A stretch of DNA of 64,000 nt from Chryseobacterium luquanense (GCF_026460945.1 NZ_JAOVZV010000003.1:1-64000), one strand, 5' to 3'; shown: positions 15,718 through 25,083, numbered from the stretch's first letter. Program-made: numbers and translations. Notes: generated by a model not told the origin, from the sequence alone.

Positions 15718-17295
15718 TTAATGCATCGCTTCACTTAAATCAATCTTTTCTTTACTCTTCCGTTCTCGGATGAACAAGATAAACGGAATACAGATTAAAA
15801 ACGCAACTCCCAAATAAAGAAATACATCCATATAAGAAAGTACGGTCGCCTGTTTAGTGACGTTCATATCTAAAACTTTGTATGCAGCATTCATTGCGTT
15901 GTCGGGTGTCATTCCTTTTGCCATAAAACTGGCTTTTAAGCCTGCTAATCTTTGCTGGACATCAAAACTGTCACCATCTAAATGGGAAATTAAATTCACT
16001 CTATATTTCTGACTTGCATTGGCAATAAATGTAGTAATAGCAGCAATTCCGAAAGAACCACCCAATTGTCTCATCATTCCGGTAAAAGCAGCTCCCTGTC
16101 CGATTTCCTGACCTTTTAGAGTACTTAAAGACAAGGATGTGATAGGAATAAACAATAAACCAAGTCCCATTCCACGTACAATCAGCATCCAGAAAAAGGC
16201 ATCTTTACTGGTATCCGGAGTCAAGATTTTGTAACCCCAAAAACTGTAAATAAAGAAAATTAATAATCCCAGAGAAACTAAAATCTGTTGTTTAGCTCCT
16301 TTCGAAAGCAGTCGCCCGATAATCGGCATCATGAAAGCGGTCGTTAGAGCTGCCGGAATCATTAATGCTCCTGACTGAAGCGCCGTCCAACCCAAAATAC
16401 TTTGAGTATATAGAGGAACGATAAACGTGGAACCGTACAGACCAAATCCTAAAACAAATGACATCACGGTTCCGATCCTCAGATTTCCGTTCTTTAAAAC
16501 CCGCAGTTCAACAATCGGATATTTGTAGGTGAGCTCTCGCCAAAGGAAAAGCACAAATCCTAAAATAGCTGTTGTGGTAAAAGTTACGATCATACCGCTT
16601 TCAAACCAGTCTTCTTCATGACCTCTTTCCAGAATAAACTGTAAAGATCCAACGGTTAATGCCAAAAGCATAATTCCGAGCCAGTCGACATCCGAAGCTT
16701 TCCTTTTCTCTGAGAATTTCGGGCTTTTCACAAATTGTAAAGTCATGATCGTTGCCGCAATTCCAATCGGAATATTGATATAAAAAATATACGGCCAGCT
16801 GTAATTATCAACAATATATCCTCCCAATGGTGGACCTAAAGTAGGGCCAATAATTACGCCCAAACCATAAATCGCCTGCGCCATACTTCTCTTTTCGATA
16901 GGATAAGATTCGGTAATAATGGTTTGTGAGGTCACCAAAAGCGCTCCCCCACCAATTCCCTGACACAATCTGAAAAATACCAATTCCCAGATATTATCTG
17001 CATTTCCGCAGAGAAAAGAAAATATGGTAAATATTACGATAGAAGCGGCAAAATAATTTCTACGCCCAAACTGCTGAGATAACCAACTCGTCATAGGCAC
17101 AATAATTACGTTACCAATAGCATACGCAGTAATCACCCATCCTACTTCTGAAAGTGTAGAACCGAGATTCCCTTTCATTTCGTTGAGGGCAACATTTACA
17201 ATCGTGGAATCCACAATCTCAAGCAAAGCACAAAGAATAGCCGTGATCGTGATGATCACTCTTCGGGCTCCGTATTCTACTAATGAATCTTGCAT
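15718..17295 (-). CDS. DHA2-family drug efflux MFS permease (EmrB/QacA type)
   Basis: This 525-residue permease has about 14 TM helices. The DHA2 signatures are in place: VDSTIVNVALNEM in TM1, GRRNYF in loop 2-3, RLCQGIGGG in TM4 and GVIIGPTLGPPLGGYIV (motif C) in TM5. With the HlyD-type adaptor and TolC-type channel just upstream it would form a tripartite pump driven by the proton gradient. It is the last gene of the tetR-tolC-hlyD-emrB set, but a 278-bp gap holding a repeat element separates it from hlyD. Confidence 0.92.
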   Translation of the reverse strand: MQDSLVEYGARRVIITITAILCALLEIVDSTIVNVALNEMKGNLGSTLSEVGWVITAYAIGNVIIVPMTSWLSQQFGRRNYFAASIVIFTIFSFLCGNADNIWELVFFRLCQGIGGGALLVTSQTIITESYPIEKRSMAQAIYGLGVIIGPTLGPPLGGYIVDNYSWPYIFYINIPIGIAATIMTLQFVKSPKFSEKRKASDVDWLGIMLLALTVGSLQFILERGHEEDWFESGMIVTFTTTAILGFVLFLWRELTYKYPIVELRVLKNGNLRIGTVMSFVLGFGLYGSTFIVPLYTQSILGWTALQSGALMIPAALTTAFMMPIIGRLLSKGAKQQILVSLGLLIFFIYSFWGYKILTPDTSKDAFFWMLIVRGMGLGLLFIPITSLSLSTLKGQEIGQGAAFTGMMRQLGGSFGIAAITTFIANASQKYRVNLISHLDGDSFDVQQRLAGLKASFMAKGMTPDNAMNAAYKVLDMNVTKQATVLSYMDVFLYLGVAFLICIPFILFIRERKSKEKIDLSEAMH

Positions 17296-17317
17296 AGTTT
17301 TTTTACGATGTAAAAAA

Positions 17318-17563
17318 GTGAATTGTCAATAGTCAATCAACTCCGTTGTCAATTTTTCTTCTTCATTTCCAAATAGCATCAATCCTACTGCATTCTCAAT
17401 TCAAAATTGACTTGCCTCTGCAAAATTGACAATTCACTGATATATTTTTATATATGTGAATGGCAAATTTGTTTCGTTAATCGATAGCGAATTTTAAAGC
17501 AGTCAGTTTAAATTGACAGCGAAGCAAATTCACTATTGACAACGAAGTTTATTGACCTTTCAC
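17318..17563. repeat. MITE-like element inside the efflux operon
   Basis: The 246-bp AT-rich gap between hlyD and emrB has imperfect inverted ends. The left end reads GTGAATTGTCAATAG with CGTTGTCAAT behind it. The right end, inverted, reads GTGAAAGGTCAATAA with CGTTGTCAAT. Words such as GCGAAGCAAATTCAC and ATTGAC recur inside. A related but different copy lies at 21936-22072. No ORF is seen in it. Confidence 0.55.
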
Positions 17564-17573
17564 TATTTCAATA

Positions 17574-18680
17574 TTATTTTAAAGCAACTTCTGCTTTTAC
17601 GTTCATCCCTGTTCTCAATTTCTTGGCGATATTTTTATCTAAATTCACGAAATCAATTTTAATAGGAAGTCTCTGAACTACTTTTACGAAGTTTCCGCTT
17701 GCGTTATCCGGAGGCAAAATTGAGAATGTAGAACCTGTTGCCGGAGAAAATGAACTTACCACTCCTTCAAATTTGGTATCCGGAAAAGCATCAATTTTAA
17801 TTTCAACTTTTTGACCTTCCACCATTTTGGCAACCTGAGTTTCTTTGAAGTTGGCAATTACCCATTTCTGGTCATTTTTAACCAAGCTAAATAGCTGAGA
17901 ACCTGCCTGCAAAAACTGCCCTTCCTGAATAGGAACTTTTCCTACAAAACCATCTTCCGGAGCAACGATTACGGTGTAAGAAAGATTTAATCTTGCACTT
18001 TCCACGTCTACTTCTCTTTGTTTTGCAACTGAACCAGCAACAGAAATTTGCTGAGAACTTGCCTCAGTTTGAGAAGAAGCGATTCCGGTTTGCTGAGCAA
18101 TTTGATTTCTTGTTTCTACCAAAACCTGCAATTGTTTATCTGCAGATTGTTTTGCGGCCAAAGCCTGTTCGTATTGCTGTTGAGTGATTGAATGATCTTT
18201 TACTAAAATCTCATATCTTTTTAAATCCTGTGCTGTCTTCCATACATTAACTTTAGCAGCTTCAATTTGAGCATTTGCCGTTGCAACCGCAGCCTGAGAA
18301 CTGCTGATATTTTTTGAAGTGGCGTTAGTGGAAGACTGTGCTGAAGAAATATTGCTTTTTGCTGTAGATAAAGCTGCGGTAGCCTGTTCCAAGGCCATTT
18401 TCTGATCTTTATTATCTAAAATAACCAAAGTATCGCCTTTTTTTACAAACTGGTTGTCTTTTACTTTCACTTGAGCAACATAACCTGAGATTTTAGAAAT
18501 AACAGGATTCATGTTGGAAGCAATTTGAGCATCATCCGTCTCTTCATGAAACTGACCGTAAGTGTAAGATCTGTAACCGAAGATTCCTCCTCCGATTAAG
18601 ATAACTGCTAATATAATTGGGAAAACTAAACTTTTTTTCTTTTTTGGTTCAGCGATTTCCTGAGTGTTATTATTTTCCAT
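17574..18680 (-). CDS. HlyD/EmrA-family periplasmic adaptor
   Basis: The 368-residue membrane fusion protein has a cytoplasmic basic N-terminus, one TM (about 18-36), a split biotinyl-lipoyl domain (NPVISKISGYVAQVKVKDNQFVKKGD and VIVAPEDGFVGKVPIQEGQFLQAG), and a long coiled-coil hairpin (about 85-230, rich in Gln, Ala and Ser). A beta-barrel follows (KWVIANFKETQV). It bridges the inner-membrane EmrB-like pump and the TolC-like channel. It follows tolC by 16 bp. Confidence 0.92.
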   Translation of the reverse strand: MENNNTQEIAEPKKKKSLVFPIILAVILIGGGIFGYRSYTYGQFHEETDDAQIASNMNPVISKISGYVAQVKVKDNQFVKKGDTLVILDNKDQKMALEQATAALSTAKSNISSAQSSTNATSKNISSSQAAVATANAQIEAAKVNVWKTAQDLKRYEILVKDHSITQQQYEQALAAKQSADKQLQVLVETRNQIAQQTGIASSQTEASSQQISVAGSVAKQREVDVESARLNLSYTVIVAPEDGFVGKVPIQEGQFLQAGSQLFSLVKNDQKWVIANFKETQVAKMVEGQKVEIKIDAFPDTKFEGVVSSFSPATGSTFSILPPDNASGNFVKVVQRLPIKIDFVNLDKNIAKKLRTGMNVKAEVALK

Positions 18681-18696
18681 TTTGGGTATTGTCTTT

Positions 18697-20010
18697 TTAT
18701 TTAATAGTTAGAGTTCCTGTAGTCTGCAAAAGTTTTCTGTAAGCTAATGCGGCATCGGCTTTGGCGTTGATTACACCAACATTTGCTGAAATTTGAGCTG
18801 CATCGGCATCAAGCAATTCCGTCATGGTTGCAAGACCGTTATCATATTTGTTTTTTGTAATTCTGTAGTTTTCATTTGCCTGTTCGGCCGATTTTTCGAA
18901 AACAGCGATTCTCTTTTTAGAATAATCTGAATTTTGATATTCTCTGTTGACATCCAGCTTAATATTGTCATTCAACAAATCATTCGTTGCAGACAACTGC
19001 ATTTCTCTTGCCTGAGACTGCTTTAATGCTGAATTTTCTTTCCAAAGATTTGAGAGATTGTAAGAAATTCCTACCCCAACATTCACTGCATTATAAACAG
19101 TCAAAAATTTAGGAATATCTGCTGCAACATAACCTCCTGTTAAAGCAATCGATGGAAGATTTTCTGCTTTCGCCGATTTCGTTCCCAATTGAGCTGCTTT
19201 TCTTTGCTGGTCTAAAGCCTGTAGATCCTTACGGTTTTCTCTCGCTTCATTCAGATAAAAATCAACAGTTTTTACATCATCAGATTCATCAATATAATTT
19301 TGGTCAACTTCGATTTCAGTAGCATCAGGAAGACCTAAAAGCAAATCCATATTAATATTGGCAATATTATAATTGTTTTTTGCTTCTAAAAGTTGTAATT
19401 CGATATTTGAAGTCTGAAGATTCGCCTTTAAACGATCGTTTCTTGCAATGACACCATTATTTTCAAGCTTAAGAAAGGTTTCGTCTCTTTTTTGGGAAGC
19501 AGTTAAATTTTCTTCTAAAACTTTAATGGATTGATTGGCTTTAAATAAATTATTATAAGCCTGAGCAACGTTGTACGCAATAGCAATTTTGTCATTTTCT
19601 GTACTCAGTTTTGACGCTTCTACCAAATATTTTGCAGACTGAATTCCGTATTTAATTCTTCCGCCACTATATAAAGGAACGCTCAAATTTGCCGAACCAA
19701 ATGCAACCTGATGAACTTCTGGTCCACCTGCTGAAGATACTCCGGGTAGTTTTAAATCGATGGTTGGTTTAATGGGAAGATACATGTAACTTCCTGAAAC
19801 CTTTAATTCCGGAAGCTGTCTGTTTTTGGCTTCCAAAAGATCAGCTGTTGCTTCTTCAATTTTGGCAGCATCTATTTTTAAACTTTTACTGTTCTGGATT
19901 CCGAGCTGAACTGCCTCATCAAGAGTGAGCTGCTTTTTTTCCTGAGCATGAGTGTACACCATTCCTGCAAAAAGGGACAATGCAATAACTGAGTTATTTA
20001 TTCTCTTCAT
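18697..20010 (-). CDS. TolC-family outer-membrane efflux channel
   Basis: The 437-residue protein has a signal peptide (about 1-22, THAQ) and duplicated helical OEP domains, each starting with the LTLDEAVQLGIQNS-type motif and coiled-coil segments. TolC homologues form trimers that pass drugs through the outer membrane. Its start codon lies inside the end of the tetR frame (17-bp overlap), pointing to translational coupling in the tetR-tolC-hlyD-emrB operon. Confidence 0.92.
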   Translation of the reverse strand: MKRINNSVIALSLFAGMVYTHAQEKKQLTLDEAVQLGIQNSKSLKIDAAKIEEATADLLEAKNRQLPELKVSGSYMYLPIKPTIDLKLPGVSSAGGPEVHQVAFGSANLSVPLYSGGRIKYGIQSAKYLVEASKLSTENDKIAIAYNVAQAYNNLFKANQSIKVLEENLTASQKRDETFLKLENNGVIARNDRLKANLQTSNIELQLLEAKNNYNIANINMDLLLGLPDATEIEVDQNYIDESDDVKTVDFYLNEARENRKDLQALDQQRKAAQLGTKSAKAENLPSIALTGGYVAADIPKFLTVYNAVNVGVGISYNLSNLWKENSALKQSQAREMQLSATNDLLNDNIKLDVNREYQNSDYSKKRIAVFEKSAEQANENYRITKNKYDNGLATMTELLDADAAQISANVGVINAKADAALAYRKLLQTTGTLTIK

Positions 20011-20620
20011 AACCTAAAAGGTCTTTTAAAATATGTTTTACGTGTTGTGTCAATTCGTTAAAATAAGTTTCCTCAAAAGCTTCTTCAGTCTCATTATTTT
20101 GAAGAAATTCTTTGTACATTCCTGTTGCGTTTGATGCATAAAACAGAGTTCCGCTAACCGTAGAATGTAATAAATAGATAGGAGGGTTTTTTGTAAAAAT
20201 TCCTTTTTCGATTCCACTTTCCAGAATTTTCGAATACATTGTAAGAAAACCTAATTTGGTTTGCTTCAGAAACTCTACAATCTGAGGATTTTCTGTATGA
20301 AGCTGCTCTCTCTGCATAATTCGGTAAAAACATTTGTGATGCCTTACTCTACCCACAAACTGATCTACAATTTTCTGAATCTTTTCCCATTCATTAATAT
20401 CTGTTCTTTCTAAAATATCTTTCGAAAAAAACTGTCCTTCCTGCATTCTGTATTCAACTAGTTTCTCGTAAAGTTTTTCTTTAGAACCGAAATAATAAGA
20501 AATCATTGAAATATTCACATTTGCAGCTTTGGAGATTTCTCGTGTTGAGGTTCCTTGAAAGCCATTTTCAGCAAAAAGCTTTTCAGCAGCGAATAATATA
20601 TTTTCTTCTTTTGAAATCAT
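19994..20620 (-). CDS. TetR/AcrR-family repressor of the efflux operon
   Basis: The protein starts at MISKEEN, 208 residues. The open frame extends ten codons further, but that ATG lies upstream of the predicted transcription start, so 20620 is chosen. The N-terminal TetR HTH is plain: AAEKLFAENGFQGTSTREISKAA then NISMISYYFGSKEKLYEKLV. The C-terminal half is the helical ligand domain. A perfect 16-bp palindrome overlapping its promoter argues for autorepression and control of the pump genes behind it. The inducer is unknown. Confidence 0.92.
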   Translation of the reverse strand: MISKEENILFAAEKLFAENGFQGTSTREISKAANVNISMISYYFGSKEKLYEKLVEYRMQEGQFFSKDILERTDINEWEKIQKIVDQFVGRVRHHKCFYRIMQREQLHTENPQIVEFLKQTKLGFLTMYSKILESGIEKGIFTKNPPIYLLHSTVSGTLFYASNATGMYKEFLQNNETEEAFEETYFNELTQHVKHILKDLLGYEENK

Positions 20621-20639
20621 GTGTGATAATTTTCGGATG

Positions 20640-20647
20640 CAAATGTA
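20640..20647 (-). promoter_or_regulatory. -7 box (TACATTTG) of the tetR-tolC-hlyD-emrB operon
   Basis: TACATTTG on the minus strand matches TAnnTTTG, with a TTG 20 bp upstream inside the palindromic operator. The predicted start near 20632 leaves a leader of about 12 nt to the ATG at 20620. Confidence 0.65.
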
Positions 20648-20664
20648 CAATGCTTTTTTGTTAA

Positions 20665-20680
20665 AATCAAACGTTTGATT
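20665..20680. promoter_or_regulatory. TetR operator, perfect 16-bp palindrome
   Basis: AATCAAACGTTTGATT is its own reverse complement. It covers the -33 region of the tetR promoter, so bound repressor would block polymerase. Size and position are typical of TetR-family operators. Confidence 0.75.
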
Positions 20681-20790
20681 GATTTTTTAATTTATTTTTA
20701 ATTTTTAAAAAAAATTCATTCAATATTATATCAAGAAAAAAGCATTTCCACCTTAATGAAAACGCCTATGATTATTTCCGACAAAGAGTT

Positions 20791-21909
20791 TTAAGAATTC
20801 TTATGAATATATCTTGAAAGTTTTATTCCTAAATCTGTCCACACAATTTTAGGATTTCCATTTCGTGTTAAATGTAAATCTGCGGTATTAATTTCATCTA
20901 AAATACTGATAATATTTGCCCCACTAATGAATTTTGAAAATCCTTCCCAATTAAAACCATTCGCATTAATCTTTTTATACACCAAATCCTGCGACTGATA
21001 ATTCTGCAACAAAGCCAATCTGAAAATCTCGGAAGCGTAGTTGAGGAAGTTTTTTTGCTTTTCCCTGTTCCAACCGGCAATTTCTCTTGCCCACAAAATA
21101 ATATTCTTCAAAAATTCGGGTTTCTTTTTTACCATAAATGCATCACGAACCCATTGTACAAACAGTTTCTCAAACTCCGGATTTTTCGTTTCTGAATTTA
21201 AAAAGTTAATAGCGTCATTAAGATTTCCCTGAGCCTGATGAACAATTTCTCTTACTTTATCAATAGATATTTGAAATTTAGACTGAAGAAATGTTTCAAT
21301 ATCTTTGTCATTAATTCTCGGAACTTCAATCAGCTGAGTTCTTGATAAAATTGTAGGTAAAATATCATCGGTACTTTCGGCAGTAAGAAGAATAATTGTT
21401 TTTGCAGGTGGTTCTTCGAGAAATTTCAGAAATTTGTTTGATGCAGCAATATTCATTTTGTCAGCTCTCCAAACAATTAGAATTTTTGTTCCGCCTTCGA
21501 AACTTTTTAGGGCAAATTTTTGGTTCTGATCATCAATTTCATCTGCAGAAATGAAAAACTGCTTGTTTTCAGATTCCAAATGAGCTGTCCAATCATCAAA
21601 GCTTGCATATGGCGAACTGATCATCATTTCTCTGAATTGTTCAAACTTATTTTTACTTAACGAATTTTTATTGTCAGTAAAAACCGGAAAACTGAAATGC
21701 AAATCAAGATGATTAAGATGTTCAACTTTCGAAGCTGCATGCTCATTCTCTCCTTTCAAAATTTCTTTTGCATATGCTAAAACCAACGGCATCGTTCCGT
21801 ACCCTTCTTTTCCGATGAAAAGCTGGGCGTGACTTACTCTGTTTTCGGCGATACTGTCTTTAAGAACTTTTTTCAGGTTTTCTTGTCCGGCGATGTTTTC
21901 CCAATTCAT
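20791..21909 (-). CDS. holB: DNA polymerase III delta' subunit-like clamp-loader ATPase
   Basis: The 372-residue protein has the clamp-loader N-terminus (WENIAGQENLKKVLKDSIAENRVSHAQLFIG). The P-loop GKEGYGTM is degenerate, as in delta' subunits that do not hydrolyse ATP. Also present are sensor-type SNKFLKFLEEPPAKTIILLTAE and the SRC-like ILSRTQLIEVPRI. Delta' is part of the loader that places the beta clamp on DNA. A -7 box lies 4 bp before the ATG, predicting a leaderless transcript. Confidence 0.88.
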   Translation of the reverse strand: MNWENIAGQENLKKVLKDSIAENRVSHAQLFIGKEGYGTMPLVLAYAKEILKGENEHAASKVEHLNHLDLHFSFPVFTDNKNSLSKNKFEQFREMMISSPYASFDDWTAHLESENKQFFISADEIDDQNQKFALKSFEGGTKILIVWRADKMNIAASNKFLKFLEEPPAKTIILLTAESTDDILPTILSRTQLIEVPRINDKDIETFLQSKFQISIDKVREIVHQAQGNLNDAINFLNSETKNPEFEKLFVQWVRDAFMVKKKPEFLKNIILWAREIAGWNREKQKNFLNYASEIFRLALLQNYQSQDLVYKKINANGFNWEGFSKFISGANIISILDEINTADLHLTRNGNPKIVWTDLGIKLSRYIHKNS

Positions 21910-21913
21910 GCTT

Positions 21914-21921
21914 CAAAGATA
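21914..21921 (-). promoter_or_regulatory. -7 box (TATCTTTG) abutting the holB start codon
   Basis: TATCTTTG on the minus strand ends 4 bp before the holB ATG. Initiation 5-7 nt downstream would fall on or inside the start codon. Confidence 0.55.
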
Positions 21922-21935
21922 AGAATTTTTGGAAC

Positions 21936-22072
21936 TGATAATTTGTCAATCGTCAATTTGCTTCGCAAGTTAATGGTCAATTTCACATAACAATTTAATA
22001 TTTATTGAATAATGAGAATTCACTATTCACAGCGAAGCTGATTCATTATTCACTATTGACCATTCATTACAA
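21936..22072. repeat. MITE-like palindromic element related to 17318-17563
   Basis: The left half runs through TTTGTCAATCGTCAATTTG, CTTCGC and ATGGTCAATTTCAC. The right half, inverted, runs through AATGGTCAATAGTGAATAA, CTTCGC and GTGAATAGTGAATTC. The two halves therefore oppose each other. The same words occur in the element inside the efflux operon. No ORF is present. Confidence 0.55.
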
Positions 22073-22158
22073 AATCCCCCTTAACAAACTTTAACCTCAG
22101 TAAATTTTTACAATTCATTAATATTTAAGATATTTGCGCATTATTTTAAAAATCTAGA

Positions 22159-23436
22159 ATGAAAAAAATTTTTGTACTATCATTCATTTCGGTGGGGTAT
22201 TTCCTAAATGCACAGAGTTTAAGCAACTCACCTTATGCTGCTTATGGAATTGGGGATGTAAAATATGATAATACGATTGAAACCAGCTCAATGGGAGGCA
22301 TTTCTACTGCATACATCAGTGATTTCAGTAGTAATTTCAATTTCGGAAACCCTGCTAATAATGGTAATTTTGAGCTGACAAGTATCAGACTTGAAGCAAC
22401 AAACGAAAACAATTACTTTAAAACTGATTATAATAGTACAAAATCTACAAAGCATTCTACCTATTTATCAAATATTTCAATAGCTTTTCCTGTTTCACCT
22501 AAAATAAAAATGGGATTTTTGTATCAACCATACAGCTCAAAGAGTTATGAAATCCTTCATAGCGAAACAATGGGTGATGGAACTGTTTACGGAAACAAAT
22601 TTACAGGTAGCGGAACTTTAAATACAGCACAAGTTGCATTATCATACAAAATCAATCCTAAATTTTCTGTTGGAGCAAAAGCAAATTACTACTTCGGAAA
22701 TCTTTATGATCTAAATGAGTTTACAACTTCTACTGCAGATTTGATCAACGGTTACGAGACTAAAAACAGTATTAAAAACTTTAACTTTACCTTAGGTACA
22801 AGTTATCAATCGATCAATACAAGTACCGACAAAAAACTTACTATAGGAGCAACTGCTACTTTCGGTAATACGAGTAAAATGACTACTGAATATACAAACA
22901 GTACTTATTATTACACAGACGTTGACATAAAATCTACTCCTACAATTATTGAAAATAAAAAAACCAATTCTAATAACCTTCTTCCACTTCAGGCTTCTGT
23001 CGGAGTTGGATACGGAAGTGAAAATGAATGGTTTGTTTCAGGACAGGTTGATTACAAAAAAGGAGAATCCATAAGTTATTTCGGTAATACCTTTGACTAC
23101 AAAGATTCTTACCGTGTTTCTGCCGGAGGATGGTATTTACCAAACTATAACAACTTTAGAAGTTATTTTTCAAGAGTAGTTTACCGTTATGGTGCTTTCT
23201 ATGAAAAAGGAAATATCGAGCTTTACGGTAATAGCATCAATAAATATGGTGTTTCTGCTGGAGTTATGTTACCGTTTAAAAACAGTGGTATCGCAAGAAT
23301 GAGCGGTCTTGAAATTGGCGTAGAAGTTGGGAAAAGAGGAACTCTGAAAAACAATCTAATCAACCAGAATTTTGTCAATGTAAAAGTTGGTTTCAATTTT
23401 GCTGACAGATGGTTTAGAAAACAGCTTTACAATTAA
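22159..23436 (+). CDS. Predicted outer-membrane beta-barrel protein
   Basis: The 425-residue protein has a signal peptide (about 1-18, FLNAQ). The mature part alternates short amphipathic strands rich in Tyr, Asn, Ser and Thr and ends in the barrel-like VNVKVGFNFADRWFRKQLYN. The start SLSNSPYAAYGIGDV and SSMGGISTAYISDFSSNFNFGNPAN recall FadL-like barrels of Bacteroidetes. It is followed after 2 bp by lptC, so it probably belongs to an envelope-assembly operon. No substrate is known. Confidence 0.75.
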   Translation: MKKIFVLSFISVGYFLNAQSLSNSPYAAYGIGDVKYDNTIETSSMGGISTAYISDFSSNFNFGNPANNGNFELTSIRLEATNENNYFKTDYNSTKSTKHSTYLSNISIAFPVSPKIKMGFLYQPYSSKSYEILHSETMGDGTVYGNKFTGSGTLNTAQVALSYKINPKFSVGAKANYYFGNLYDLNEFTTSTADLINGYETKNSIKNFNFTLGTSYQSINTSTDKKLTIGATATFGNTSKMTTEYTNSTYYYTDVDIKSTPTIIENKKTNSNNLLPLQASVGVGYGSENEWFVSGQVDYKKGESISYFGNTFDYKDSYRVSAGGWYLPNYNNFRSYFSRVVYRYGAFYEKGNIELYGNSINKYGVSAGVMLPFKNSGIARMSGLEIGVEVGKRGTLKNNLINQNFVNVKVGFNFADRWFRKQLYN

Positions 23437-23438
23437 TA

Positions 23439-24035
23439 ATGAATTTTATTTCACATAAATTTAAAAATATAGCATACCTTTTTAGTTGTGCTATATTTTT
23501 TATATTCACATCTTGCGAGGAAGACCTTACCAAGCTAAACGGTAATGAAAACAAGAATTTCCCTTCGCGAATTATTTATGATGCTAAAATTGTTCAGAGA
23601 GATTCAGGTTTTATAACTTTAAAAGCAACAGCTCCGATTATTGAAACGTATGAACTGATTGACAGTCCTTATACCGTTGCCAAAAAGGGAATGAGAATAG
23701 AATTTTTCGACAAGAAAAAACCTAAAAACCCAGGAAACATAACCGCTAAATTTGCTAAAATTTATGATTACAAGAAATTTTACGAAGCAAGAGGCGATGT
23801 GAAAATTCTTACAAGTGACGGACAAAGATTTGCTACTCAAAGTGTTTTTTGGGATCAGGCTAAGAAAAGAATTTATACAAGAGACACTGTTTATGCAACA
23901 ATGGAAGACGGTTCTACTCTAGTTCACGCAAACGGAATGACTGCAAAAGACGATTTCTCAGAATACAAATTTTTCAATAATTCCGGAGATCTTGATGTAA
24001 GTAAAGCTAAAATTGCTCAACCTAAAGCTCAATAA
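23439..24035 (+). CDS. lptC: LPS export protein LptC (lipoprotein form)
   Basis: The 198-residue LptC-domain protein has a lipobox-like FTSC near residue 29. Motifs IIYDAKIVQRDSG, KGMRIEFFDKK, YEARGDVKILTSDGQRFATQSVFWDQAKKRIYT and the final GxDxxxxxF-like strand match the beta-jellyroll of LptC. LptC hands LPS from the LptBFG transporter to LptA at the inner-membrane face. The Bacteroidetes form is often annotated as an LptC family lipoprotein. It follows the barrel gene by 2 bp and anmK starts 1 bp after its stop. Confidence 0.85.
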   Translation: MNFISHKFKNIAYLFSCAIFFIFTSCEEDLTKLNGNENKNFPSRIIYDAKIVQRDSGFITLKATAPIIETYELIDSPYTVAKKGMRIEFFDKKKPKNPGNITAKFAKIYDYKKFYEARGDVKILTSDGQRFATQSVFWDQAKKRIYTRDTVYATMEDGSTLVHANGMTAKDDFSEYKFFNNSGDLDVSKAKIAQPKAQ

Positions 24036-24036
24036 A

Positions 24037-25083
24037 ATGGTTTTTAAAGCAATAGGATTGATGTCCGGAACCAGTTTGGATGGTTTAGATATCTGTTTTG
24101 CTCAGTTTTGGAAAGAAGATTTTCAATGGAAATTTAAAATTGTTCAGGCTGAAACTGTTTCTTATTCTAAAAGTTTAGAAGATCAACTTAGAAATTCAGT
24201 TCATTTATCATCACAAGATTTATTAGCTTTAAACTCCGAATATGGCTTTCATTTAGGTCAGGCTACTAAGAATTTTATTCAAAAAAATCAATTGTCAGAA
24301 ATTGATTTGATTGCTTCACACGGTCATACTGTTTTTCACCAACCTCATAGGAAATTTACGCTTCAGATTGGTGACGGAAGAGCGATAAAAGCAGAAACTC
24401 AAATTCCTGTTGTTTACGATTTTCGTTCTCAGGATGTTTTACTAGGTGGAAACGGAGCACCTTTGGTTCCGATTGGTGACGAACTTTTATTTTCCGATTA
24501 TGATGCTTGTTTAAATTTAGGTGGATTTTCAAATATTTCATTTAAAACTAATCATCAGAGAATTGCATTTGATATTGCTCCAGTAAATATTGTCCTGAAT
24601 AAATTAGCTTTAAATTTCAATCAGAATTATGATGAAAACGGTGATTTAGCAAGAAAAGGAAAGATCAATCAAGAGTTATTAGAAAAACTAAATTCATTGG
24701 AATTTTATAATCAATCTCATCCAAAATCTCTAGGAATTGAATGGTGTAACGAAAATATTTTCTCTTTATTTTTAAATATTGAAGATTTAGATATTTTAGC
24801 AACATTTACAGAACACGTTGCTGAACAAATTTCAAAAGTTTTTAATGATAATAATTTAAAGAAAGTCCTTTTTACAGGAGGCGGAACTTATAATCAGTTT
24901 CTTATTGAAAAGATTAAAAGTAAAACACAATCGGAAATTATCATTCCTGAAAAAGAAATTATTGATTTCAAAGAAGCTTTGATTTTTGCTTTTATGGGAG
25001 TTTTAAGATGGAATAACGAAATCAATGTTCTTGCTTCTGCAACAGGAAGTTCACATAATCACAGCTCAGGAATTATTGCATAA
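24037..25083 (+). CDS. anmK: Anhydro-N-acetylmuramic acid kinase
   Basis: The start is ATG 24037, giving 348 residues; the frame extends eight codons upstream into lptC, but MVFKAIGLMSG is the family N-terminus. AnmK cleaves and phosphorylates 1,6-anhydroMurNAc to MurNAc-6-P in cell-wall recycling. The ATP-binding loop GLMSGTSLDGLD (7-18), HGHTVFHQP, DFRSQDVLLGGNGAPLVPIGD and GGFSNIS are present. It forms an operon with lptC and ends at a bidirectional terminator. Confidence 0.95.
   Translation: MVFKAIGLMSGTSLDGLDICFAQFWKEDFQWKFKIVQAETVSYSKSLEDQLRNSVHLSSQDLLALNSEYGFHLGQATKNFIQKNQLSEIDLIASHGHTVFHQPHRKFTLQIGDGRAIKAETQIPVVYDFRSQDVLLGGNGAPLVPIGDELLFSDYDACLNLGGFSNISFKTNHQRIAFDIAPVNIVLNKLALNFNQNYDENGDLARKGKINQELLEKLNSLEFYNQSHPKSLGIEWCNENIFSLFLNIEDLDILATFTEHVAEQISKVFNDNNLKKVLFTGGGTYNQFLIEKIKSKTQSEIIIPEKEIIDFKEALIFAFMGVLRWNNEINVLASATGSSHNHSSGIIA

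Noticed and set aside
20621..20650. Longer TetR with ten extra N-terminal codons
   Set aside because: The upstream ATG overlaps the -7 box and would lie outside the predicted transcript; the TetR HTH begins normally from 20620.
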